From an uncultured Eubacterium sp. (GTDB taxonomy: Bacteria; Bacillota; Clostridia; Lachnospirales; Lachnospiraceae): DNA of 6,983 nucleotides. The stretch covers positions 1 through 6,983 of the forward strand of contig CAMODP010000095.1 in the NCBI GenBank assembly GCA_946611445.1. The letters run 5' to 3'. The notes beneath the pieces were generated by a model, which was not told the DNA's origin, searched no databases, and saw only the letters and a program-made list of their open reading frames with translations. This document shows, piece by piece, positions 1 through 6,749 of the stretch. The stretch's first letter is position 1. Every line of letters begins with the position of its first letter. Made by a program: the position numbers and the translations under genes.

Positions 1-1677
1 GAGGACCGGATCATCTGGGATGTCGGGCACCAGTGCTACACGCATAAGCTGCTGACGGGGAGAAAAGACGACTTTGCCGCGCTTCGTCAGGAGGGAGGGA
101 TCAGCGGCTTCCCGCGCAGGGAAGAATACGACGGAGACAGCTTTGACGGCGGTCACAGCTCCTCCTCGATTTCCGCCGGACTGGGATATGTGGCGGCGCG
201 TGACCTGCTGGGCGGGGACTGGTCCGTCGTTTCCGTGATCGGCGACGGGGCCTTCACCGGCGGCATGGCCTATGAAGCCATCAACAATGCGGCCAAGCTG
301 AAGACGAATTACACGATCATTCTGAACGACAACGAGATGTCCATCTCCCCCAACGTGGGCGGCATCTCCGATTACCTCGGTTCCATCAGGACATCCGGCT
401 TCTACACCGGACTGAAGGACAGCGTGCTGGCGCAGCTGGAAAAGATCCCTGAGGTAGGAGACGAACTGGTCACCACAATCCGCCGGACCAAGAGCAGCAT
501 CAAGCATCTGGTGATTCCGGGCATGTTCTTCGAAGACATGGGACTGACCTATCTGGGACCGGCGGACGGGCACAACATCCGCTCACTGATCCGGATCCTG
601 CAGGATGCCAGACGATTTCCGGGACCGGTGCTGGTCCACGTGAAAACCAGAAAAGGGAAAGGCTATCCCCCCGCAGAGCGGTCGCCGGAACAGTTTCACG
701 GCACAGGACCGTTTCTCGTCGAGACAGGCCTGCCGCTGAAAAAATCTGCCCCGTCCTATACGAATGCTTTCTCCGCGGCCATTACAAAGCTGGGCGGAGA
801 AAACAAAAAAATAGCCGCTGTCACGGCGGCAATGCGCGACGGAACCGGACTGAAGGAGTTTGCCGCGCAGTATCCGGAGCGCTTTTTCGATGTAGGCATT
901 GCCGAAGGACATGCCGTGACCTTTGCGGCAGGACTGGCGCTGGGCGGCATGATACCCGTCGTTGCCATTTACTCCTCCTTCCTGCAGAGAGGATTCGACC
1001 AGCTCATGGATGACATCTGCATGCAGAACCTTCACGTCATCTTCGCGATCGACCGCGCAGGTCTGGTCGGTGCCGACGGCAAGACGCACCAGGGCGCCTT
1101 CGATCTGTCCTACCTGAACATTTTGCCGAACATGACAGTCATGGCACCGAAAAACCGGTGGGAGCTGGAAGACATGCTGCAGTTTGCCGCGGCGGAGCAT
1201 GACGGACCAATCGCCCTCCGTTACCCGCGGGGCGAGGCCTGGACAGGCCTGAAAAACCACAGAGAACCGGTGCGGCTCGGAAAAGCCGAAGTCATCAGCA
1301 GAGGAAGCCGTGCAGCCCTTCTGGCAGTCGGCGCCATGGTCGAAACGGCGGTTGAAACGGCAAGACTCCTGGAAGAAGAAGGCATACAGACGACCGTCGT
1401 CAACATGCGGTTCATAAAACCCTTCGACAGAGACCTGGTCAGAGAACTTGCAGGCACGCACACCCTGCTGCTCACAATCGAAGAAAACTGCCGGACCGGC
1501 GGCCTGGGCAGCACCGTCAGAGACTTTGTGCAGGACGAAAACCTGCCCGCCGAAGTCGACATCGCCGCAATTCCGGACGCCTTCATCCGTCACGCGACCG
1601 TAGAATCCCAGCGCAGACGATGCGGCCTCGACCCCAGGAGCCTCTGCAGGAGAGTTCTGGAAGGACTCGGGAAATAA
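1..1677 (+). CDS. dxs: 1-deoxy-D-xylulose-5-phosphate synthase, 5'-truncated by the window edge
   Basis: DXS condenses pyruvate and glyceraldehyde 3-phosphate, using thiamine diphosphate and Mg2+, to make DXP, the entry step of the cytosolic MEP isoprenoid pathway; DXP also feeds thiamine and pyridoxal synthesis. The frame is open from base 1 and 558 residues are visible. The first visible residues (EDRIIWDVGHQ) align near residue 71 of the E. coli enzyme, so roughly 70 N-terminal residues, including the conserved His of the SGH motif, lie outside the window. Visible hallmarks, in window-peptide numbering, are VGHQ at 8-11, GHSSSSISAGLG, the ThDP/Mg motif GDGA at 81-84 followed by NN, and NDNEMSIS. 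The transketolase catalytic Glu is in IAEGHAVTFAAG (Glu about 302), followed by THQGAFDLSYL, RYPRG and the C-terminal TIEENCRTGGLGS. The GTG at 190 is internal, since homology continues upstream of it. No frameshift or missing key residue is seen in the visible part. It leads the dxs-tlyA-nadK-argR cluster, ending 16 nt before tlyA. Identification is very secure. Confidence 0.98.
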   Translation, partial: EDRIIWDVGHQCYTHKLLTGRKDDFAALRQEGGISGFPRREEYDGDSFDGGHSSSSISAGLGYVAARDLLGGDWSVVSVIGDGAFTGGMAYEAINNAAKLKTNYTIILNDNEMSISPNVGGISDYLGSIRTSGFYTGLKDSVLAQLEKIPEVGDELVTTIRRTKSSIKHLVIPGMFFEDMGLTYLGPADGHNIRSLIRILQDARRFPGPVLVHVKTRKGKGYPPAERSPEQFHGTGPFLVETGLPLKKSAPSYTNAFSAAITKLGGENKKIAAVTAAMRDGTGLKEFAAQYPERFFDVGIAEGHAVTFAAGLALGGMIPVVAIYSSFLQRGFDQLMDDICMQNLHVIFAIDRAGLVGADGKTHQGAFDLSYLNILPNMTVMAPKNRWELEDMLQFAAAEHDGPIALRYPRGEAWTGLKNHREPVRLGKAEVISRGSRAALLAVGAMVETAVETARLLEEEGIQTTVVNMRFIKPFDRDLVRELAGTHTLLLTIEENCRTGGLGSTVRDFVQDENLPAEVDIAAIPDAFIRHATVESQRRRCGLDPRSLCRRVLEGLGK

Positions 1678-1680
1678 CAG

Positions 1681-1686
1681 AAAGGA
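1681..1686 (+). promoter_or_regulatory. Ribosome binding site supporting the TTG start of tlyA
   Basis: AAAGGA lies 7 nt before the TTG at 1694. The protein begins MKKERLDILV, exactly where TlyA-family S4 domains begin, and no ATG or GTG in frame gives a better start. The purine-rich site and the homology together decide for TTG initiation. Confidence 0.65.
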
Positions 1687-1693
1687 CCTTACT

Positions 1694-2506
1694 TTGAAGA
1701 AAGAACGCCTCGACATCCTCGTCTTCCAGCGCGGCCTGGCCCCATCCCGGGAGAAGGCAAAAACTCTGATAATGGCCGGCGAAGTTCTGGTAGACGGTCA
1801 GCGTGAGGACAAAGCGGGGACGACATTCCCCGAGACAGCGGTCATCACCCTGAAGAACAGCAATCCTCTCCCCTTTGTCAGCAGAGGAGGACTGAAGCTC
1901 GACAAGGCCGTCCGTATCTTTGACCTGCAGCTGAAGGGGCGCACCTGCATGGACGTGGGCTGCTCCACGGGAGGCTTTACCGATGTCATGCTGCAGAACG
2001 GGGCGGACAAGGTGTACGCCGTCGATGTGGGACACGGGCAGCTGGACTGGAAGCTGCGGGAGGATCCCCGCGTTGTGTGTATGGAACGCACGAACATCCG
2101 CTACGTGACGGCTGACGACATACAGGAGCGCCCGTCCTTTGCCGCCAGCGATGTGTCTTTCATCTCGCTGACAAAGATCCTTCTCCCGGTGAAAGAACTG
2201 ATGACGGCAGAAGGAGAGCTGGTCTGCCTGATCAAGCCGCAGTTCGAGGCGGGACGCGAGAAGGTGGGAAAAAAAGGCGTCGTCCGCGACCCTGCGGTAC
2301 ACCTGGAAGTCATTGAGGCGGTGACGGACTATGCCCGCAGCATCGGCCTGCATCCGTCCGGCCTGTCCTGGTCTCCGATCCGCGGCCCGGAGGGCAATAT
2401 CGAGTATCTGCTTTACCTTCGAAAGGGTGAGCAGCCGCCGACAGACGTCATCGACAGGATTGCCATGAAAAAATGTGTGGATGAATCCCATGCTGCCTTT
2501 CGCTGA
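1694..2506 (+). CDS. tlyA: TlyA family rRNA 2'-O-methyltransferase (S4 domain plus FtsJ-like fold)
   Basis: TlyA-family enzymes transfer a methyl group from S-adenosylmethionine to the 2'-OH of cytidines in rRNA. The mycobacterial member modifies 16S and 23S rRNA and affects capreomycin sensitivity; many family members modify only 23S rRNA. The old name 'hemolysin A' is misleading. The 270-aa length is standard. Residues 2-60 form the S4 RNA-binding domain, followed by the linker FVSRGGLKLDKA. The SAM-binding motif I is DVGCSTGGFTD at 87-97. The K-D-K-E catalytic tetrad of FtsJ-like methyltransferases appears intact as K68, D153 (SDVSFIS), K181 (IKPQFE) and E237 (NIEYL), each one residue before the mycobacterial positions. 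Translation starts at TTG, which is weaker than ATG. It is followed after 9 nt by nadK, so co-transcription and possibly translational coupling are likely. Which rRNA nucleotide is methylated here cannot be read from sequence. It corresponds to B. subtilis yqxC. Confidence 0.95.
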   Translation: MKKERLDILVFQRGLAPSREKAKTLIMAGEVLVDGQREDKAGTTFPETAVITLKNSNPLPFVSRGGLKLDKAVRIFDLQLKGRTCMDVGCSTGGFTDVMLQNGADKVYAVDVGHGQLDWKLREDPRVVCMERTNIRYVTADDIQERPSFAASDVSFISLTKILLPVKELMTAEGELVCLIKPQFEAGREKVGKKGVVRDPAVHLEVIEAVTDYARSIGLHPSGLSWSPIRGPEGNIEYLLYLRKGEQPPTDVIDRIAMKKCVDESHAAFR

Positions 2507-2515
2507 GAAAAAGAA

Positions 2516-3376
2516 ATGAAGAATTTTTACATTGTAACAAATTTCCACAAGGATCCCGATATGGCCGTGACCCGCGAGATCACGGACTACCTGGAGGCGC
2601 ATGGCGCCGTCTGCCGCGTGCGTCCGAAAAACGCGGTGCCGGAGCAGGACTACCGCTATACCGATCCCACGGATATTCCCGCTGACACAGACTGCATCCT
2701 GGTACTCGGAGGCGACGGGACGCTGATGCTGACTGCCGGCGATGTGGCGGACCGGCAGATTCCCCTGCTGGGCGTCAACCTGGGCAATCTCGGCTATCTG
2801 GCTGAGCTGGACCGCAGTTCCATGATTCCTGCGCTGGACTGCCTGCTGCGGGATGAGTATCAGATCGAGAGACGCATGATGCTGGAGGGGACGGTTTTCC
2901 AGGACGGAGAAGAGGTTTTCCGCGATATCGCCATGAATGACGTCGTGATCGGCAGAAGCGACGGCATGCACATCTTATCGCTGGATATCTCTGTCAACGG
3001 CGCCTACCTGAACAACTACCGGGCGGACGGCATGATCGTGGCGACGCCCACCGGCTCTACCGGCTACAGCTTGTCCGCCGGCGGACCGATCATCGCGCCG
3101 GAAGCGGATCTTTTTCTGCTGATGCCTGTCGCGCCGCACACGCTGAACACACGCGGAATCGTTCTGCCCCCAGAGAGTCTGATCACCGTGCAGGTAGGAC
3201 CTGGCCGGGACGGACGGGAACAGAACGCGATGGCCTATTTTGACGGAGATGAAAAAGTACCTATGAAGACCGGCGACCGGGTGGAAATCCGGCGCGCCCA
3301 CACTGATGCCAGGATACTGAAGATCCACCATGACAGTTTTCTGGACACCCTGAGGAGGAAACTGGCGGCTCTCTAG
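2516..3376 (+). CDS. nadK: ATP-NAD kinase
   Basis: NAD kinase phosphorylates the 2'-OH of the adenosine ribose of NAD+ to give NADP+, the sole route to NADP in most bacteria, and acts as a soluble cytoplasmic oligomer. The 286-aa length is usual for clostridial NadK. The diacylglycerol-kinase-like signature GGDGT is at 65-69 with its catalytic Asp at 67, followed by GVNLGNLGYLAELD (86-99). The conserved ND is at 141-142, and ADGMIVATPTGSTGYSLSAGGPI spans 170-192 in the usual NAD-binding strand-loop. The LMPVAPHTLNTRGIVLP region follows, then FDGD at 242-245, where many homologues read DGQ. The ATG at 2516 lies 9 nt after the tlyA stop. The preceding GAGAAAAAGAA is purine-rich but not a good Shine-Dalgarno match, so translation may depend partly on ribosomes finishing tlyA. 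This position between tlyA and argR is typical of clostridia and absent in B. subtilis. Identification is secure. Confidence 0.97.
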   Translation: MKNFYIVTNFHKDPDMAVTREITDYLEAHGAVCRVRPKNAVPEQDYRYTDPTDIPADTDCILVLGGDGTLMLTAGDVADRQIPLLGVNLGNLGYLAELDRSSMIPALDCLLRDEYQIERRMMLEGTVFQDGEEVFRDIAMNDVVIGRSDGMHILSLDISVNGAYLNNYRADGMIVATPTGSTGYSLSAGGPIIAPEADLFLLMPVAPHTLNTRGIVLPPESLITVQVGPGRDGREQNAMAYFDGDEKVPMKTGDRVEIRRAHTDARILKIHHDSFLDTLRRKLAAL

Positions 3377-3396
3377 AGGGACGCGCCGGACCTGAA

Positions 3397-3403
3397 GAGG
3401 AGG
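3397..3403 (+). promoter_or_regulatory. Strong ribosome binding site of argR
   Basis: GAGGAGG sits 6 nt before the ATG at 3410 and is the best Shine-Dalgarno match in the window. It fixes the argR start and suggests argR is translated independently of nadK, whose stop lies 33 nt upstream. Confidence 0.85.
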
Positions 3404-3409
3404 ATACCG

Positions 3410-3865
3410 ATGAAACTGGAACGCCAGGCGGAAATACTGAAGCTGATCCACTCCTATGAAATTGACACACAGGAAGAACTGGCCAGGAGACTCAATGACG
3501 CCGGCTACCGTGTGACCCAGGCAACCGTATCCAGAGACATCCGTGACATGAAACTGACCAAGGTCGAGGGCGAAAACGGACGCCTGCGCTATGTGCTCCT
3601 GCAGAACCAGCCCTCAGACACTGCGGGCCGCTTTGTGCGCGTGCTGAAGGACGCCGTCGTGTCCCTGGACACGGCAGAAAACATCCTGGTCATCCGGACA
3701 GTGCCGGGTATGGCTATGGCAGCAGCTGCTGTCATCGACGAGATGAACTGGAATGAGATCGTCGGCTGCATCGCAGGGGACAATACCATTATGTGCGCCA
3801 TCCGCACCCGGGAGGAGACCCTGCGCGTCATGGACAGGCTCCGCCGCATGCTGGAGACGTTCTGA
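3410..3865 (+). CDS. argR: Arginine repressor ArgR/AhrC
   Basis: ArgR is an arginine-sensing hexameric transcription factor. With L-arginine bound it represses arginine biosynthesis and, in Bacillus (AhrC), activates catabolism. The 151-aa protein has the family length and two-domain layout. Residues 1-65 form the winged helix-turn-helix, with the recognition-helix signature VTQATVSRDIRDM at 35-47. Residues about 75-151 form the oligomerisation and arginine-binding domain, with VIRTVPGMAMAAAAVID at 94-110 and GCIAGDNTIMCA at 119-130. In E. coli and B. subtilis the last motif reads GDDT; here the second Asp is Asn125, which may affect ligand affinity. Arginine regulators placed between nadK and recN are normal in clostridia, and no arginine genes are in the window, so its targets lie elsewhere. 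I found no convincing ARG box near the gene. It is probably co-transcribed with dxs-tlyA-nadK, and a hairpin 15 nt after its stop may end that transcript. Confidence 0.96.
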   Translation: MKLERQAEILKLIHSYEIDTQEELARRLNDAGYRVTQATVSRDIRDMKLTKVEGENGRLRYVLLQNQPSDTAGRFVRVLKDAVVSLDTAENILVIRTVPGMAMAAAAVIDEMNWNEIVGCIAGDNTIMCAIRTREETLRVMDRLRRMLETF

Positions 3866-3880
3866 AACAATGTTTTAATC

Positions 3881-3949
3881 AGAAAACAGGTAGGTCGGAC
3901 ACTGCCGGGATACGTGTAAGATAAACATAACCGGCCAGACCTGTTTTCT
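3881..3949 (+). terminator. Long imperfect hairpin between argR and recN, possible terminator or attenuator
   Basis: The arms AGAAAACAGGT (3881-3891) and ACCTGTTTTCT (3939-3949) are perfect 11-bp inverted repeats. Inside them GGTCGG (3893-3898) pairs with CCGGCC (3931-3936), with one G-U pair and a small asymmetric bulge between the stems. The 32-nt loop holds a further short ACAC/GTGT pairing (3899-3902 with 3914-3917). The 5' A-rich and 3' T-rich ends resemble a bidirectional intrinsic terminator, but the T run is only TTTTCT and belongs to the stem. The right arm ends 3 nt before the recN Shine-Dalgarno sequence, so a leader structure controlling recN is an equal possibility. The inverted repeat is directly visible; its role is inferred. 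Confidence 0.5.
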
Positions 3950-3952
3950 ACT

Positions 3953-3958
3953 AAGGAG
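3953..3958 (+). promoter_or_regulatory. Ribosome binding site of recN
   Basis: AAGGAG lies 9 nt before the ATG at 3968 and just after the right arm of the argR-recN hairpin. Formation of that hairpin could plausibly affect access to this site. It supports the chosen recN start, which yields the family-typical N-terminus MLTNLYVRNLALID. Confidence 0.8.
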
Positions 3959-3967
3959 AGAAATACC

Positions 3968-5650
3968 ATGCTGACAAACTTATATGTCAGGAACCTTGCC
4001 CTGATCGATGAAGCGGAAGTTCCCTTCGGTCAGGGCCTTCATATTCTGACGGGAGAGACCGGCGCCGGAAAATCCCTCCTGATTGATTCCATTTCCATGG
4101 CGCTCGGGCAGAAGGTGTCCCGGGGCGCTGCACGGGACGCGGGAAAACCCTGCGTTGCGGAGCTGACCTTTTCTGTTGAGAGTCCTTCCCTCGCGGAAAA
4201 ACTTGCGGCCATCGGCGCGGCTCCCGAAGACGGACAGCTGATTATCACAAGAAAGCTGCAGGACGGGCGCAGCACCTGCCGGCTGAACGGAGAGACCTGT
4301 ACTGCCGCGAAAGTCCGTGAGGTCGCGTCACTCCTGCTGGATATCCACGGACAGCATGAGCATCAGTCACTGCTGTATCCTGACCGCCAGCTGGATATCC
4401 TCGACGCGTACGGGCGTGAAGCGATTGCTCCGCTGACTGCCCGGACCGCTGACGCATGGGAGCATTGGCGCACGGTGTGCCGGGATCTGGAAGCCTGCAT
4501 GACCGATGACAGTCAGCGAGAGAGAGAAATGGCCTTCCTGCAGTATGAGATCAGAGAGATCGAAGAAGCTGCGCTCATTCCCGGCGAGGACGAGGAACTT
4601 GAGCAGGCCTACCGCCGTATGGCAAACGGGAAAAAGATCGCGGAGGTCCTGCAGAGCGTACACCGCCTGACCGGGTACGACAGCGGCGCAGGCGATGCGA
4701 TCGGACAGGCGTCCCGCGAACTGCAGACCGTCACCGAATACGACGGACAGCTGGACGAACTTGCGTCCGCCCTTGCGGATGCCGATAACCTGCTCAACGA
4801 TTTCAACAGAGAACTGTCGGACTATCTCGATGGCTTTACGTTTTCTGACGAAGAATTTTATGCCGCGGAGCAGCGTCTGGACGTCCTGAACCGGATGAAA
4901 TCCCGCTATGGCAATTCTATAGAAGAGATTCTGCGCTATCAGGAGAACCAGCGGGAAAAGCTCCATGATCTGGAGCATCTCACCGAGCGCAGAGAAGAGC
5001 TGAAAAAAGAAAAGGAGAAAGCCGAATCAGTACTGGCAGAGGCGAGCAGAGAACTCTCAGAACAGAGAAAGCGATGCGCGTCGGAACTGTCAGAAAAGAT
5101 CGCGGCCAGCCTCCGGGAACTGAACTTCCTGGCGGCGGAGTTTTCCATACAGTTTACGCAGACGGCCGCGTACGGAAAAAACGGAACAGACAGCATCGAA
5201 TTCCTGATCTCCGTCAACCCCGGCGAGCCGCTCCGTGAACTCCGCAGAGTGGCCTCCGGCGGTGAACTGTCCCGCATCATGCTGGCCATCAAAACCCTTC
5301 TCTCCGACAAGGACGAGACAGAGACCCTGATTTTCGATGAGATCGACACCGGCATCAGCGGCCGCACGGCACAGGCCGTGTCAGAGAAACTCTCCAGGAT
5401 CGCCCGCAGCCGGCAGGTGATCTGCATCACTCATCTGGCCCAGATCGCGGCCATGGCAGACCACCATTATGAGATCACGAAAGCCGCCGTCTCAGACGGC
5501 CACACCCGCACGAGCATTCACGAACTGTCCGAAGGGGAATCCGTCTGCGAACTCGCCCGCATTCTGGGCGGGGCCGAGATCACGGACACTGTCATGGAGA
5601 GCGCCCGTGAGATGAAACGCCTCGCTGAGGAAAAAAAACGGCAGCTATAA
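3968..5650 (+). CDS. recN: DNA repair protein RecN (SMC-like ATPase)
   Basis: RecN is an SMC-like ATPase recruited early to DNA double-strand breaks, where it helps hold or tether ends for RecA-dependent recombination. The 560-aa length is normal. The N-terminal half-ATPase has Walker A GETGAGKS at 29-36 and the Q-loop region DIHGQHEHQSLLYP at 125-138. A long, charged, helical middle region (about 155-380, for example LTERREELKKEKEKAE) fits the short antiparallel coiled coil of the family. The C-terminal half-ATPase has the ABC signature SGGELSR at 430-436, Walker B LIFDEID at 454-460 followed by TGISGRTA, and the THLAQIAAMADHH switch region at 488-500. All ATPase motifs are intact. A 102-nt gap with a hairpin separates it from argR, so it may be transcribed both by read-through and from its own promoter; no convincing -35/-10 pair or LexA-type palindrome was found there. 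A terminator follows the stop. In relatives spoIVB comes next; here it does not. Confidence 0.98.
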   Translation: MLTNLYVRNLALIDEAEVPFGQGLHILTGETGAGKSLLIDSISMALGQKVSRGAARDAGKPCVAELTFSVESPSLAEKLAAIGAAPEDGQLIITRKLQDGRSTCRLNGETCTAAKVREVASLLLDIHGQHEHQSLLYPDRQLDILDAYGREAIAPLTARTADAWEHWRTVCRDLEACMTDDSQREREMAFLQYEIREIEEAALIPGEDEELEQAYRRMANGKKIAEVLQSVHRLTGYDSGAGDAIGQASRELQTVTEYDGQLDELASALADADNLLNDFNRELSDYLDGFTFSDEEFYAAEQRLDVLNRMKSRYGNSIEEILRYQENQREKLHDLEHLTERREELKKEKEKAESVLAEASRELSEQRKRCASELSEKIAASLRELNFLAAEFSIQFTQTAAYGKNGTDSIEFLISVNPGEPLRELRRVASGGELSRIMLAIKTLLSDKDETETLIFDEIDTGISGRTAQAVSEKLSRIARSRQVICITHLAQIAAMADHHYEITKAAVSDGHTRTSIHELSEGESVCELARILGGAEITDTVMESAREMKRLAEEKKRQL

Positions 5651-5666
5651 AGAATCCGAAAAGACC

Positions 5667-5714
5667 AAAGCCCCGGATATGACTCACAGTGTGAAGTACA
5701 CCGGGGTTTAATTT
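5667..5714. terminator. Bidirectional terminator between recN and the convergent regulator gene
   Basis: CCCCGG (5671-5676) pairs with CCGGGG (5701-5706); flanking G-T and A-T pairs extend the stem. The loop contains a second short stem, TCAC (5684-5687) with GTGA (5691-5694). On the plus strand the stem is followed by TTTAATTT, and on the minus strand by CTTTGGTCTTTT, so it can stop transcription from both sides. The minus-strand stop codon TAA (5710-5708) abuts the stem, making this a very compact convergent junction. Confidence 0.7.
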
Positions 5715-6736
5715 GAGACGTGATATATCATTCGCTGAATATTGCTATTCGCGTTTGTCGGGATCAGCACTACTTCAGGGTGCTGTTTCTTAAAAACAAC
5801 AAATAGTTCATGAGCAAATCCCTGCCCGATCTCAGAGACTCCGCTGAAATCTAACTCGACCTCCTGAAAATCTTCAAAACGATGTGCGAGCCTTTTGGCC
5901 TGTGATCTCGAAACGGGATAAGTCGGATAAATGTTTTTGATGGGTATTGTGGTTCGGATAAAACCTCCTTCTACATTTGCATACTTATCCATGATTTCCC
6001 GGGTCGTTTTTTGGGTATGATTCGAAAGCTTCATCATAATAGTGGTTCCGTTTTTGTATTTATCGGAATCTTTTAAACCGGGATATTCGCTAAGATCGTT
6101 CAAGAGTTCATGGAATTCTGTGTGAGAGAAGACCTTTCCTGAAGATATAGCTGCGAAAACATCCATAATTCGCGATGTAAAAAAAATCCCTTCTCCGGAA
6201 TGATGCTCCTTATCTGTGGTCAGTTTTCCTTTGAACAGCTCGATGATTGCATCATCTACAGAAGGATAATTATAGTAACTCTGAATCTTATAAAATATAC
6301 CGACACCGTCATCATTTAAGATCACAGAAGTATTCATATAATCCTGCGAAATGAAAATAGACAGCTGGTCAGCCTTGGAATGATCAAGTACATTATTAAC
6401 CATTTCTGTGAAACAGTAATACCATATATGCAGAATGTTTTCAGGGTAATTCTTTATATACGGTTCCAGGTATTTCTCAAACACTTTGTCTTCAGAATCT
6501 GGAGCAATATCCGCAAGAGACAGTATGTAATAGGCGCTCTTTTTATTCAAAGTGAGCTGTCGACCGCTTTTAGCTATAACACCCTCGCTTATCAATTCGC
6601 GAACATATCTGTATACAGTATTGGGCGTAATTCCGAATGCATCGACCGTTTTAGTGATCATACCGGGGTCATTGTCAGCTATTTTTTCAAGCATGTACTT
6701 TTTGATTGAATCACGCTTTTCCTTTTTAAAACTCAT
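5708..6736 (-). CDS. HTH - GHKL ATPase - STAS-like (DUF4325) putative regulator
   Basis: The specific function is unknown. With the ATG at 6736 the protein has 342 aa. Residues about 3-65 form a winged helix-turn-helix (MITKTVDAFGITPNTVYRYV near 26-45). Residues about 85-240 form a GHKL ATPase domain. Its N box is FTEMVNNVLDHS, with Glu111 and Asn115. Its G1 box is NDDGVGIF, near 141-148. Its G2 box is HHSGEGIF, near 178-185. Residues about 272-335 match the STAS-like DUF4325 pattern: PVSRSQAKRL, then VELDFSGVSEIGQGFAHELF, then a terminal NANSNIQRMI. This resembles an anti-sigma kinase and its antagonist joined to a DNA-binding domain. However, where SpoIIAA-type STAS proteins carry the phosphorylatable Asp-Ser, this protein has Gly304-Gln305, so classical Ser phosphorylation is doubtful. 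No signal peptide or membrane segment is seen, so it should be cytoplasmic. The gene is far more AT-rich than its neighbours (sampled stretches about 28-38% GC versus about 68% in a recN stretch), which suggests horizontal acquisition. Its promoter overlaps an inverted-repeat operator, suggesting autoregulation. Confidence 0.8.
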   Translation of the reverse strand: MSFKKEKRDSIKKYMLEKIADNDPGMITKTVDAFGITPNTVYRYVRELISEGVIAKSGRQLTLNKKSAYYILSLADIAPDSEDKVFEKYLEPYIKNYPENILHIWYYCFTEMVNNVLDHSKADQLSIFISQDYMNTSVILNDDGVGIFYKIQSYYNYPSVDDAIIELFKGKLTTDKEHHSGEGIFFTSRIMDVFAAISSGKVFSHTEFHELLNDLSEYPGLKDSDKYKNGTTIMMKLSNHTQKTTREIMDKYANVEGGFIRTTIPIKNIYPTYPVSRSQAKRLAHRFEDFQEVELDFSGVSEIGQGFAHELFVVFKKQHPEVVLIPTNANSNIQRMIYHVSN

Positions 6737-6741
6737 AAATG

Positions 6742-6749
6742 CCACCCTC
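6742..6749 (-). promoter_or_regulatory. Ribosome binding site that selects the ATG start at 6736
   Basis: On the minus strand GAGGGTGG ends 5 nt before the ATG at 6736. An in-frame GTG at 6745 would give three extra residues but lies inside this Shine-Dalgarno-like sequence, leaving no ribosome binding site of its own. The ATG is therefore preferred. Confidence 0.65.

Noticed and set aside
190..192. GTG as a possible dxs start
   Set aside because: The 63 upstream codons in the same frame carry conserved DXS sequence (VGHQ, GHSS), so the gene simply begins before the window.
583..1716. A 377-codon minus-strand open frame opposite dxs
   Set aside because: Antisense shadow of a clearly conserved enzyme; its Cys/Arg/Phe-rich composition is unlike a real protein.
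1583..2971. A 462-codon minus-strand open frame opposite tlyA and nadK
   Set aside because: It lies entirely antisense to well-identified genes, shows no recognisable domain, and is explained by the high-GC codon bias of the plus-strand genes.
3866..3967. Riboswitch, LexA box or ARG box upstream of recN
   Set aside because: Apart from the long hairpin I found no known riboswitch core, no CGAAC-type SOS palindrome and no convincing ARG box; TAAGAT at 3917-3922 lacks a matching -35.
5651..5720. Left attachment site matching the tRNA-Ser 3' end, expected if an element had integrated there
   Set aside because: No stretch in this interval resembles the tRNA T arm or acceptor sequence, and no integrase gene is present in the window.
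6380..6709. Plus-strand open frames of 109 and 67 codons opposite the regulator gene
   Set aside because: They are antisense to a protein with recognisable domains, lack good ribosome binding sites and show no domain pattern.
6743..6745. GTG as the start of the regulator gene
   Set aside because: It lies within the Shine-Dalgarno-like GAGGGTGG that is correctly spaced for the ATG nine bases downstream.
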